Of a stretch of DNA of 64,000 nt, positions 35,661-44,275 are shown piece by piece (within the stretch, counting starts at the first letter, position 1; every line of letters begins with the position of its first letter). Position numbers and translations under genes: made by a program. Origin of the DNA: Betaproteobacteria bacterium (GTDB lineage: Bacteria; Pseudomonadota; Gammaproteobacteria; Burkholderiales; SG8-41); assembly GCA_021730905.1 (NCBI GenBank), contig JAKFYK010000043.1:26344-90343 (forward strand). Direction: 5' to 3'. The notes under the pieces were generated by a model. That model ran no database searches, had not been told where the DNA came from, and saw only the letters and a list, made by a program, of their open reading frames with translations.

Positions 35661-35844
35661 GGGGGGTGGTTCGCCCTCCCGTCGGCAGCAACGCCCAGTA
35701 GATGCGATCGCCCTGTTGGTCCGAAGCACCGGCTCCAGCAGGACGATCGAATGATCTTGCGCGAATAGCCGCCAGAAATCGGCAACGCTCCCGGCACTCA
35801 CGCGTCAATAAGGATTGTCAAATCAAGCCGGGACTGCCACTGCC

Positions 35845-36831
35845 CTACTCTTTTTTCAAACCCGCCTTTTCCGCAATTCTCGCGTAACGCACCATTTCAC
35901 TCTTGATCAGCCGGTCGAACTCTTCCGGAGTGCCCAGCCACGGATCAACGCCGGCGGCAGCGAAGCGCTCGCGCAAATCCGCCGCCTGCAGCGCCTTGGC
36001 GCATTCCTGGTACAGCCGCGTGATGATCTCATTGGGCGTTTTTGCCGGCGCCAGCATGCCGTACCAGATCGACATGGTGAATTGCGGCATGCCGGCTTCT
36101 TTCGAGGTCGGCACATCGGGCAGCGGCCCCACGCGCTTTTCCGACAGCACCGCCAGCGGACGCACCCGGCCGGTGCGGATATACGGCATTGCCGAGGCAA
36201 CCGAGACAATGACCTGATCCACTTCACCGCCCATCAGCGCCACCGCCGCCAGCGTCGCACCCTTGTACGGGACGTGCAACATGTCAATTTTTTCCAGCGT
36301 TTTAAGCAGCTCGTTGGCGAGGTGATTGGTGGTGCCGGGGCCGCCGGAACCGTAATTGAGTTTGCCCGGCTGCTTGCGCGCGAGATCGACAAACTGGCGC
36401 AGCGTTTTTGCCGGCACCGCAGGATGCACCAGCACCACGTTTTCTATCGCCGCCAGCCGCGCAATCGGTGCGAGGTCTTTCACGTCGTAACCGGTGTTGT
36501 GGTACAGCGATGGACTCAACGCTATCGACGGCGAGGTGGTCATGATGTTGTAGCCGTCGGGCGGCGCTTTTGCCGCCAGCGCTATGCCCAGATTGCCGCC
36601 GGCACCCACGCGGTTGTCGGCAATCACGGCAACGCCGAGTTGCTCGGACAGTTTCTGCCCCACCGCGCGGCCGACGATATCGCTCGGTGAACCCGGCGGA
36701 AATGGCAGCACCATGCGTATCGGTTTTGCGGGATAGGCCGGTCCTGAGCCTGTCGAAGCGGATTGCGCCAGCACGGCGGTACAGGGCAGCGCAAGCAGGC
36801 CAGCGGCGATCATGATGCGGAAGCAGAACAT
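35845..36831 (-). CDS. Bug-family TTT substrate-binding protein
   Basis: The 328-residue protein has a signal peptide ending VLAQ, a SASTGSGPA spacer encoded by the 20-bp dispersed repeat, then YPAKPIRMVLPFPPGSPSDIVGR, IADNRVGAGGNLG and PPDGYNI. ATG 36831 is preferred with GGAG 9 bases upstream; ATG 36846 has no good site. It diverges from the enolase-superfamily gene. Confidence 0.92.
   Translation of the reverse strand: MFCFRIMIAAGLLALPCTAVLAQSASTGSGPAYPAKPIRMVLPFPPGSPSDIVGRAVGQKLSEQLGVAVIADNRVGAGGNLGIALAAKAPPDGYNIMTTSPSIALSPSLYHNTGYDVKDLAPIARLAAIENVVLVHPAVPAKTLRQFVDLARKQPGKLNYGSGGPGTTNHLANELLKTLEKIDMLHVPYKGATLAAVALMGGEVDQVIVSVASAMPYIRTGRVRPLAVLSEKRVGPLPDVPTSKEAGMPQFTMSIWYGMLAPAKTPNEIITRLYQECAKALQAADLRERFAAAGVDPWLGTPEEFDRLIKSEMVRYARIAEKAGLKKE
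36740..36759 (-). repeat. 20-bp dispersed repeat, copy in a Bug gene
   Basis: Minus-strand GCTTCGACAGGCTCAGGACC lies in frame between the signal peptide and YPAKPIR of the mature protein, as in the Bug genes at 18517 and 31331. Confidence 0.65.
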
Positions 36832-36928
36832 AACTTTTTTCTCCATCGGTAGCGGACGAAGTGTAATGTAAAATTGTGATGGCGATTGCCGTCATATGCG
36901 GCATTATGTTGGTGCAGCGTCCGGCGAG

Positions 36929-36970
36929 AATCCCCCACCCTAGCCCTCCACCGCAAGCAGGGGAGGGGAT
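36929..36970. repeat. GC-rich intergenic repeat of a widespread type
   Basis: The segment starts ATCCCCCACCCTAGCCCTCC and ends AGCAGGGGAGGGGAT, with ATCCCC/GGGGAT as terminal inverted repeats. Read in one frame on the minus strand it gives PSPACGGGLGWG, which I recall as a common product of short dispersed repeats in Proteobacteria. It lies between the divergent Bug and enolase-superfamily genes. Confidence 0.6.
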
Positions 36971-36990
36971 CATATCGAGGTCCGTTAGCA

Positions 36991-38088
36991 ATGAAAATCA
37001 CCAAAGTCGAAACCATCGTCGTCAACACGCCGATGATCATCCCCGGCAAGATTTTGCCCAAGGCGAGCGGCGTCGCGCGCACCAGCATCGACACGCTGCT
37101 GGTGCGCATCGACACGGATGAGGGCATCAGCGGCTGGGGCGAAGGTTTCGGCCATCGTATTTGGTCCGCGACCAAAGCGGTGATCGATACGTTTCTTGGC
37201 CAGATGTGCGTGGGACGCGATCCGACGCAAATCGCGAAACTGGTGGACGATTTGCAACGCAACCTCGCCGGCGTGGGACGCAACGGCCCGGCGATGTTTG
37301 CGCTCTCCGCCATCGACATCGCCTTGTGGGATATCGCCGGCAAAGTAGCAGGCTTGCCGCTGTATCGATTGCTCGGCGGGTCGCCGCGCAAGGAACTGCC
37401 CGCCTACGCCAGTCTCTTACGCTACGGCGACGCGAAAGAAGTCGCGATGTATGCCGAGCGCGCATTGAAACGCGGCTACAAGCATATGAAGCTGCATGAG
37501 ATCACCGAAGCACCGGTAAAAGCCGCGCGCAAGGTCGCGGGACCGGACATTCCCATCATGATCGACTGCAACTGCCCGTGGACGGTGGATCAGGCAATAG
37601 ACATGGCGCGCGTGCTCGCGCCCTACAACCCGAAGTGGCTCGAAGAACCCGTCTGGCCGCCGGAAGATCATCGCGGCCTCGCCAAGGTGCAGGATGTCGG
37701 CGGCATCAACACCGCGGCGGGCGAAAATGCCATGTTGCCGGAGTTCAAGAGCATGTTCGAGAACGACGCCATCACCTATGCGCAGCCGAGCATTACCAAG
37801 GTCGGCGGCGTGACGATGATGCGCAATGTCATGTCGCTGGCGCAAACGTTCGGCGTCAACGTGGTGCCGCATTCGGCGTACTTCGGGCCGGGGCTGATTG
37901 CGTCGATGCACTGCATTGCGGCAATGGCGGCCGACAGCCTGGTTGAGCGCTTCGACTGCGACTTCAGGGAAACGCCGATGGGCGACTGGATACATCCGAA
38001 GAAAAACGGCTGTTTCGATTTGCCGCAAGGGCCGGGACTGGGTGTGGAGCCGGATGCGAAACTCGTCAAGAAATTGCGCGTAGCATAA
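36991..38088 (+). CDS. Mandelate racemase/muconate lactonizing enzyme family protein
   Basis: The 365-residue protein is an enolase-superfamily member: an N-terminal capping domain (1-125), then a barrel with the base Lys167 in HMKLH (a KxH rather than KxK motif), metal ligands Asp192 (MIDCN), Glu219 (LEEP) and Glu245 (AAGEN), and His294 in VVPHSAYFGPG. Family members dehydrate acid sugars or racemise/cycloisomerise carboxylates by abstracting an alpha proton. It is followed by a C-C hydrolase-like gene, a UxaA dehydratase and a Bug gene, which fits acid-sugar or related dehydration (inference). ATG 36991 decided by its clean N-terminus MKITKVE. Confidence 0.9.
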   Translation: MKITKVETIVVNTPMIIPGKILPKASGVARTSIDTLLVRIDTDEGISGWGEGFGHRIWSATKAVIDTFLGQMCVGRDPTQIAKLVDDLQRNLAGVGRNGPAMFALSAIDIALWDIAGKVAGLPLYRLLGGSPRKELPAYASLLRYGDAKEVAMYAERALKRGYKHMKLHEITEAPVKAARKVAGPDIPIMIDCNCPWTVDQAIDMARVLAPYNPKWLEEPVWPPEDHRGLAKVQDVGGINTAAGENAMLPEFKSMFENDAITYAQPSITKVGGVTMMRNVMSLAQTFGVNVVPHSAYFGPGLIASMHCIAAMAADSLVERFDCDFRETPMGDWIHPKKNGCFDLPQGPGLGVEPDAKLVKKLRVA

Positions 38089-38112
38089 CAATCAACAGCA
38101 TTGGAGCACACC

Positions 38113-39294
38113 ATGAATGCCCCCGACCCTCAAGCAAAACCACCCGCGCACTTTCAGTATTTCCCCGGCAATTACCGCTGGTCGGCGGAAATGCTGGTGG
38201 TGCTGAGCACCGCGCCTTTCGGTGGTGCTGAAATCTCGGAAGTGGATCGCATCGGCCGCGCGCTGCGCAACAAGGTCGGCGACGATGAGGCTTGGTTTGA
38301 CGAGTGGGTAAAGGGCGCGGATTTGCGCATGCAAACGGCGCAGGCGGCCGAGGCCAAAGGGCACAAACTCACGGCGGCATCGAACTACTTGCGTGCGTGC
38401 TTCTACTACCAGATCGGCGATCATTCGCGCCAGCCGAAAGACGATCTGGCGATGGCTGCGTACAAGAAATCGCTGGAGTGCTTCCGCAAATTCGCCGCGC
38501 TCACCGACCGGCCGCGCATCGAGGTGGTGGAACTGCCGTCCAAACACGGTTCGTTCGCGGCCTACTTCATCCACGCAGAGAACCCAGCGACCAAGCGCGC
38601 GCCGTGCGTGGTGCGCTTCGGCGGTTTTGATACGCAGAAAGAAATCCAGTATCTGCGCGGCGTGCCCGATCTGGTGCGGCGCGGTTTTTCGTGCTTGCTG
38701 GTGGATGGCCCGGGCCAGGGCGAAGCAATTCGTTTTCGCGGCATGCACATGCGTTATGACTTTGATATCGCAGGCAGCGCCGCGCTTGACTATCTCGAAA
38801 CGCGCGAGGACGTGGATATGAAACGCGTTGCTATCCTCTCGATGAGTCTCGGCGGCTATTACGCGCCTCGGTGCGCTGCAATGGATTCTCGTTTCAGTGC
38901 TTGCATCGCCTGGGGTCCGATCTGGGACTATCACGCAACATGGGTAAAGCGCCTGCAGAAAATCAAGGAAGCCGCACTGCCGGTGCCGGCGGAACATCTG
39001 CTGTGGGCCTGCGGCGTTGAGACGTACGACGAAGCGCTGAAAAAACTCGAAGGCTTCAAGAGCGGCGATGTCGCAGGCAAAGTCACGGTGCCGTTCCTGC
39101 TGTTGCATGGCGCGGAAGACGCTCAGGTCTCCACCGCCGATGCGGAAAAATTATTCAACGCCATCGCATCAAAAGACAAAACCATGCGCGTGTTCACGGC
39201 TGATGAGGGCGGTGCGCAACATTGTCAGCGCGATTACCTCACGCTGGCGTGCGACACCGTAGCGGATTGGTTGGAAGACATATTCAAAAAATAA
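38113..39294 (+). CDS. Alpha/beta hydrolase, 2,6-dihydropseudooxynicotine hydrolase-like
   Basis: The 393-residue protein has a helical N-terminal region (1-135) followed by an alpha/beta hydrolase core. The triad is visible as Ser245 in LSMSLGGYYAPR, Asp336 in GAEDAQVS and His370 in GGAQHCQRD. This layout, with a long N-terminal cap, matches from memory the C-C bond hydrolases of the 2,6-dihydropseudooxynicotine hydrolase type and FrsA-like esterases. ATG 38113 has TGGAG upstream; the TTG at 38101 is too near it. It is 24 bases after the enolase-superfamily gene. Confidence 0.82.
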   Translation: MNAPDPQAKPPAHFQYFPGNYRWSAEMLVVLSTAPFGGAEISEVDRIGRALRNKVGDDEAWFDEWVKGADLRMQTAQAAEAKGHKLTAASNYLRACFYYQIGDHSRQPKDDLAMAAYKKSLECFRKFAALTDRPRIEVVELPSKHGSFAAYFIHAENPATKRAPCVVRFGGFDTQKEIQYLRGVPDLVRRGFSCLLVDGPGQGEAIRFRGMHMRYDFDIAGSAALDYLETREDVDMKRVAILSMSLGGYYAPRCAAMDSRFSACIAWGPIWDYHATWVKRLQKIKEAALPVPAEHLLWACGVETYDEALKKLEGFKSGDVAGKVTVPFLLLHGAEDAQVSTADAEKLFNAIASKDKTMRVFTADEGGAQHCQRDYLTLACDTVADWLEDIFKK

Positions 39295-39299
39295 CAATA

Positions 39300-39313
39300 A
39301 AAACAAATACTTA
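39300..39313 (+). repeat. Dispersed AT-rich repeat, copy 3
   Basis: AAAACAAATACTTA begins 6 bases after the hydrolase stop, in the 45-base gap before the UxaA-type gene. The flanks are AT-rich. Confidence 0.6.
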
Positions 39314-39339
39314 ACGTTAATTCGCCTCAGAGGCCACCC

Positions 39340-40884
39340 ATGATCGAAATCAAGGAAAAGTCCGTCGCCGGCCAAACCATCCGCCTGCATGACGCCGACA
39401 ACGTGGTGATCGCGCGCACGGATCTTGCGCTGGGCGCCAAGATCGAAGGCGGTCTCACCTGCCGTGGCCAGGTGCAGGCCGGACACAAAGTGGCGTCGCG
39501 CGCCATCGCGCAAGGCGAACCGATACTGAAATACAACGTGGTGATCGGATTTGCTGCGGTCGATATTGCGCCGGGCAGCTACGTGCACTCACACAACATG
39601 CAGTTCCGCGAATTTGATCGTGACTACGCTTACGCCGAAGAATTCAAACCGGTGCAAATGGTGCCGGAATCCGAACGCGCAAGTTTTATGGGCATCGTGC
39701 GTGCCAACGGCCAGGTCGCCACACGCAATTTTGTCGGCATATTGTCCACGGTGAATTGTTCGGCGACGGTGGCGCACAAAATCGCCGAGTATTTCACGCC
39801 GGAACGGCTGGCCGATTACCCCAACATCGATGGTGTCGCGGCCTTCTCCCACGACACCGGCTGCGGCATGGAAATGACCGGCGAGCCGATGGATTTGTTA
39901 AGGCGCACGATGGCGGGCTACGCGCGCCACGCCAATCTGGCCGGTTCGATGATTGTCGGCCTGGGCTGCGAACGCAATCAGATCAAAGGGCTGATGAAGG
40001 AACAGAAACTCGACGCCAGCGACCGTCTGCATCTTTTCACCATGCAGGACACCGGCGGCACGCGCAAAACCATAGCAGCCGGCATCGCGGCGGTAAAGGA
40101 AATGCTGCCCGACGCGAATCGCGTCAAACGCACACGCGTACCGGCGAGCCACATCATGATCGGTTTGCAATGCGGCGGCTCGGATGGCTTCTCATCGATC
40201 ACGGCTAACCCGGCGCTGGGCGCGGCAATGGACATCCTCACCCAGCATGGCGGCACCGCGATACTTTCCGAAACGCCGGAAATCTACGGCGTCGAACACA
40301 CGCTCACGCGCCGCGCACGCAATCGCGAGGTCGGCGAAAAACTCATCGAGCGCATCCGCTGGTGGAAAGATGTTTACAACGTGGGCCGTGACACGCAGAT
40401 CAACGGCATGGTCAGCCCCGGCAATCAGCATGGCGGCCTCGCCAACATCCTGGAAAAATCGCTGGGCTCGTCGATGAAAGGCGGCACCGGGCCGCTGATG
40501 GAAGTGTATCGATACGCGGAGCCGGTGACGCAAAACGGCTTCGTGTTCATGGACACACCGGGCTTTGATCCGTGCTCGGCCACCGGCCAGATCGCCGGCG
40601 GCGCCAACATGATCATGTTTACCACCGGGCGCGGCTCGATGTTCGGCGCGAAGCCGGTACCGTCGGTCAAGCTCGCCACCAACACACCGATGTTCCGCAA
40701 GCTCGAGGAAGACATGGATATCAACTGCGGCGAAATCCTCGATGGCACTTGCACTTTGCGCGAGATGGGCCAGCGCATATTCGATCTCATGCTGCGCACG
40801 GCCTCCGGCGAAAAAACCAAGAGCGAATTGCTGGGGCTGGGCGATCATGAGTTTGTGCCTTGGAATATCGGGGTTGTGGGCTGA
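39340..40884 (+). CDS. UxaA-family dehydratase (altronate/galactarate dehydratase type)
   Basis: The 514-residue protein has an N-terminal SAF-like domain (about 1-95, IRLHDADNVVIARTDLALGA) and a large UxaA domain: RANGQVATRNFVGILSTVNCSATVAHKIA, FSHDTGCGMEM, GLGCERNQI and LQCGGSDGFSSITANPALG. UxaA/GarD enzymes are iron-dependent dehydratases of altronate or galactarate; the exact substrate cannot be read here. A complete length (UxaA is about 490-520) suggests an active enzyme. It lies between the hydrolase and a Bug gene whose ribosome-binding site overlaps its stop. Confidence 0.88.
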   Translation: MIEIKEKSVAGQTIRLHDADNVVIARTDLALGAKIEGGLTCRGQVQAGHKVASRAIAQGEPILKYNVVIGFAAVDIAPGSYVHSHNMQFREFDRDYAYAEEFKPVQMVPESERASFMGIVRANGQVATRNFVGILSTVNCSATVAHKIAEYFTPERLADYPNIDGVAAFSHDTGCGMEMTGEPMDLLRRTMAGYARHANLAGSMIVGLGCERNQIKGLMKEQKLDASDRLHLFTMQDTGGTRKTIAAGIAAVKEMLPDANRVKRTRVPASHIMIGLQCGGSDGFSSITANPALGAAMDILTQHGGTAILSETPEIYGVEHTLTRRARNREVGEKLIERIRWWKDVYNVGRDTQINGMVSPGNQHGGLANILEKSLGSSMKGGTGPLMEVYRYAEPVTQNGFVFMDTPGFDPCSATGQIAGGANMIMFTTGRGSMFGAKPVPSVKLATNTPMFRKLEEDMDINCGEILDGTCTLREMGQRIFDLMLRTASGEKTKSELLGLGDHEFVPWNIGVVG

Positions 40885-40895
40885 GGTGTGAAATC

Positions 40896-41876
40896 TTGAG
40901 CAGCCCCGTGTGCAAAACCCGGGTTGTTGCACTGGTGGTGGCGTCTTGCGTTGCTGCCTCACCGCACGCGCAAGACTGGAAGCCCACCCGCAATATCGAA
41001 ATCACCGTCTCCTCCGGCGCAGGCGGCGCAGCGGACCGCGAAGCGCGCGAACTGCAGAGACACATGCAGATGCGGCCCGGCATGCCCTCCATTACGGTGA
41101 ACAACCGACCGGGCGGCGGCGGCGCCATTGCCTGGTCGTCGCTCAACCAGCATCAGGGCGATGCGCACTGGATCGCCACCATGAACGTGGCGCTGCTCAC
41201 CAATCACATTGTCGGCGCCTCGCCGCTGCGTTACCAGGATCTGACGCCGCTGGCGATCCTGATGCGCGAGTACGTGGCGGTGTGGACGCGCGCGGAGTCG
41301 CCGATCAAATCGGCAAAAGAGCTGATCGCGCGGCTGAAAGCCAATCCATCATCGGTCAGCTTCGGACTCTCACCTGCGCTCGGCAACCAGAACCACATCG
41401 TGCTCGGCATGCTCGCCAAAGCGGCGGGCATCGACCCCAAGGCGTTGAAGATCGTGGTTTACGCCGGCGGGGCAGGCCCTACCGCAGCGCTCGGCGGACA
41501 CGTCGATGCATGGGTAGGCACGCTTGGCGGCGCGATCCCGCTCGCGCACGCCGGCAAGGTGAACGTGATGGGCGTAAGCGCCGAGAAGCGCCAGCCCGGC
41601 AAGGCGGTCGCCCTGCCGACGTTTCGCGAGCAAGGCATTGATGCGGTGTATGCAGCGTACCGCGGCATCATCGGTCCCGGCGGACTGTCTGCCGCACAGC
41701 GCGCGTACTGGGATACGACATTCGCACAAGTCGTGCATAGCCCGGGATGGAAAAATACTACGCTTGAACACGCATGGGAACCGGACTACAAAAACAGCGC
41801 CGATACGCGCAAGTATCTTGATGCCGCGTACGCGGAGCTTCGAAAAATTCTGGTTGAACTGGGTGTAACCCGATAA
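40896..41876 (+). CDS. Bug-family substrate-binding protein, WxP subtype
   Basis: The 326-residue product has a short signal peptide (RVVALVVASCVAASPHAQ), then DWKPTRNIEITVSSGAGGAADREAR, TVNNRPGGGGAIAW and HQGDAHWIATM, the WxP-subtype pattern. The start is uncertain: TTG 40896 has GAGG 9 bases upstream (overlapping the UxaA stop), GTG 40908 is possible, and a frame to 40860 lies inside UxaA. Co-transcription with the UxaA dehydratase is likely, so it may bind the same substrate. Confidence 0.85.
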   Translation: MSSPVCKTRVVALVVASCVAASPHAQDWKPTRNIEITVSSGAGGAADREARELQRHMQMRPGMPSITVNNRPGGGGAIAWSSLNQHQGDAHWIATMNVALLTNHIVGASPLRYQDLTPLAILMREYVAVWTRAESPIKSAKELIARLKANPSSVSFGLSPALGNQNHIVLGMLAKAAGIDPKALKIVVYAGGAGPTAALGGHVDAWVGTLGGAIPLAHAGKVNVMGVSAEKRQPGKAVALPTFREQGIDAVYAAYRGIIGPGGLSAAQRAYWDTTFAQVVHSPGWKNTTLEHAWEPDYKNSADTRKYLDAAYAELRKILVELGVTR

Positions 41877-41913
41877 CTGGCATTTGCCGGAAAATATCTC
41901 GCACGGCCAACCT

Positions 41914-42699
41914 GTGAAAATTATTCAACTCAGTGATCTGCATCTCACCGGCAGCAACGCGCTGTTGTACGGCAGCAATCCCGAAACACGGTTGAACGCT
42001 GCGGTTGACAGCATCGTGCGCGATCACCACGATGCCGCGTTTTGTCTGTTGTCGGGCGACCTTGCCGATGCAGGTACGGATGACGCGTACGCGGCACTCG
42101 CCACGATCACCGCGCGCCTGCCCATGCTGGTCTATCCGATGGTCGGCAATCACGATGATCGCCGCGCCTTGATGCACGCTTTCCCCGCGCTGCAAAGGGA
42201 CGAAGATGGCTTCATCCAGACCACCATTGACACGCCGCACGGCCGCTTTCTGCTATTGGATACGCTGGAACCCGGCAGACCGTGGGGCATGTACTGCACC
42301 AAGCGACTGGCCTGGCTGCGCAAGCAACTGGAAGACGGATCTGCAGAATCATTCTGGATCGTCATGCACCACCCACCGCTCGCCGTGGGCATTCCCTCCA
42401 TGGATCAATACGCGCTGCAAAACCCGCAATCGTTCCACGCGGCACTGGCGCCGTTCCAGTCCAGAATCAGGCATCTGTTCTTCGGGCACCTGCATCGTCC
42501 CATCGGCGGAAGCTGGCATGGCATGCCTTTTTCGGTGGTGCGCTCGCCCAATCATCAGGTGGCGCTGGACATGCATGCCGGCCCCGAAGTGCCCGGCTGT
42601 CATGAAGCGCCAGGCTACGGCGTGGTGTTGATCGATGACACCACGGTGGTCGTGCATCACCACGATTTTCAGGGCAGCGGTACGCGCTTCTGGCTATAG
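41914..42699 (+). CDS. Metallophosphoesterase, cyclic-nucleotide phosphodiesterase-like
   Basis: The 261-residue protein has all calcineurin-type motifs: QLSDLHL (Asp and His), LLSGDLAD, GNHDD, MHHPP and GHLHR. This set is characteristic of class III phosphodiesterases such as CpdA and GpdQ, which hydrolyse cAMP or other phosphodiesters. GTG 41914 gives the family-typical start VKIIQLSD; TTG 41884 is an alternative. It follows the Bug gene by 37 bases and precedes a dehydrogenase; whether it belongs to their pathway is not clear. Confidence 0.88.
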   Translation: MKIIQLSDLHLTGSNALLYGSNPETRLNAAVDSIVRDHHDAAFCLLSGDLADAGTDDAYAALATITARLPMLVYPMVGNHDDRRALMHAFPALQRDEDGFIQTTIDTPHGRFLLLDTLEPGRPWGMYCTKRLAWLRKQLEDGSAESFWIVMHHPPLAVGIPSMDQYALQNPQSFHAALAPFQSRIRHLFFGHLHRPIGGSWHGMPFSVVRSPNHQVALDMHAGPEVPGCHEAPGYGVVLIDDTTVVVHHHDFQGSGTRFWL

Positions 42700-42805
42700 T
42701 CCGCTTTCGTCAGACCGCTCAGGTGCTCAATGACAGGCCGCCCGGACCTTGTGGCAAAATCCGGCGTCCAAACGCATTCACAATCACTTTCATAGCGGAC
42801 TTCCC

Positions 42806-43861
42806 ATGACCACCAGCAAGACCAGCAAAACCGTATTCTGGTTCGAGGACGGCAAGCGGCCTAACGTCGCCGATTCGCTCGATAAAGAAAAAGACATCAC
42901 GCTGCATCGCCTGACCTTCAAGGGGCCGCAGGCGGACAATTGGGGCGCCATGTCGGCAGCGCACGTCTATTGCATCACCTCGACGCGACAGGAAGTGCCC
43001 GAGGAGTACCAATGCAACGCGGCACTGCTCGCGCGCTGCCCCGATCTGCTGGCCGTTTCGACGAGCGGAGCGGGTTACGACACCGTTGACGTGGCAGCAT
43101 GCACGGCGACGGGCGTGCTGGTGGTGAACCAGTCCGGTGGCAACGCCGACGCCGTGGCGGAGCACACGGTGGCGATGATGCTGTCGCTCACCAAGAATAT
43201 TCCGCAGACGGACCGCTACCTGCGCACTGCGCGCGGCACCCCGCGGGAAAAATTCAAGGGCCGCAACGCCAGAAGCCGCACCGTCGGCCTTGTCGGCCTC
43301 GGCGAAGTCGGCAGCCGCGTCGCGCGCATCTGCGGCCTGGGACTGCAAATGCGGGTGCTGGCCTGCGACCCCTATCTCACAGCGGAACAGTGCCAGGCGC
43401 GCGGCGCAACCAAGGTGGATCTCGCGACGCTACTCAAAGAATCGCGCTTTATCTCGCTGCACTGTCCCTACGACAAAGATACTCGTAACCTGATTGACAG
43501 CCGCGCGCTCAATGCCATGCAGCCCGGCTCCTTCGTGATCACCACGGCGCGTGGCGGCATTGTCAACGAGGAAGACCTCGCGGCTGCGCTCAAATCCGGA
43601 CACATCGCCGGCGCGGGCGTCGATGTGTGGATCGACGAGCCGCCGCCGCTCACACACCCGCTGCTTGCATTCGACAACGTGATCGCGACCTACCATACCG
43701 CCGGCGTCACGGAAGATTCGCGGCATAACATGGCGGACTGGAACGCACAGCAGGTCGCCGGTATCCTGCGCGGAGAACGCCCGCCGCGTCTGATCAATGC
43801 TGATGCGTGGCAACATTTCATGCAGCGCTTTGAACGCATCTTCGGCCTACGCCCGCAATAA
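42806..43861 (+). CDS. D-2-hydroxyacid dehydrogenase
   Basis: The 351-residue protein is a second D-isomer-specific 2-hydroxyacid dehydrogenase, with VGLVGLGEVGSRVA as nucleotide-binding motif (about 160-175), catalytic Arg in TTARGGIVNE, Glu in WIDEPPP and His in ATYHTAG (Tyr replaces the usual Pro before His). It has an N-terminal extension relative to the paralogue at 21232. ATG 42806 is about 27 residues before TFKGPQADNWG; the frame from 42749 adds an unlikely leader. Its TAA stop touches the MITE-like element. Confidence 0.88.
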   Translation: MTTSKTSKTVFWFEDGKRPNVADSLDKEKDITLHRLTFKGPQADNWGAMSAAHVYCITSTRQEVPEEYQCNAALLARCPDLLAVSTSGAGYDTVDVAACTATGVLVVNQSGGNADAVAEHTVAMMLSLTKNIPQTDRYLRTARGTPREKFKGRNARSRTVGLVGLGEVGSRVARICGLGLQMRVLACDPYLTAEQCQARGATKVDLATLLKESRFISLHCPYDKDTRNLIDSRALNAMQPGSFVITTARGGIVNEEDLAAALKSGHIAGAGVDVWIDEPPPLTHPLLAFDNVIATYHTAGVTEDSRHNMADWNAQQVAGILRGERPPRLINADAWQHFMQRFERIFGLRPQ

Positions 43862-44132
43862 CTAGAACCTATTTCATAATTATTCGCGTGATGCGTTGTA
43901 GCCCAAACACGATGGATGCAAGGAGCGCGGCAGTCCCAGCTTCGAATAGGGGCAAGCCGTGCGACGCCGCAGACGCGTGTTTGGGCCACAACCCTCCGGG
44001 ACGGGGCAATGCGGGCGCGCTGCTTCGTCGGCCTCGCTTGCCATATTCGCGATATGGCTGCGCCAGCCCTCCTCGCATCGCATCCCGCAGTGCCGCCGTC
44101 GCACACGTGAATAATCATGAAATAGGTTCTAG
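43862..44132. mobile_element. MITE-like element with 29-bp terminal inverted repeats
   Basis: Left end 43862-43890 begins CTAGAACCTATTTCAT; right end 44104-44132 is its reverse complement with two mismatches in 29. The ends start with the palindrome CTAG, which could be a target duplication of the CTAG type seen with IS5-like elements (inference). Inside is a second inverted repeat (43895-43910 with 43977-43992, 15 of 16 matching) and a hairpin, GCCATAT-TCGCG-ATATGGC (44040-44058). No transposase is encoded. It lies right after the dehydrogenase stop. Confidence 0.75.
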
Positions 44133-44275
44133 CATACAGAAAATTTAACGCCGCTGTTTCCCGGGCCGCAAACGATTCTTCCAACTGACAAGCGAAAATT
44201 GATTTGCTGCATACCGATCATCACTGCCGCCGAAATTCGTTATGATGGCGGCTCCCCCTCACGGAGAGTTGATTC

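Noticed and set aside
35214..35801. Long minus-strand frame across the second Hsp20 gene
   Set aside because: It is antisense to a clear Hsp20 gene and has no family match that I can see.
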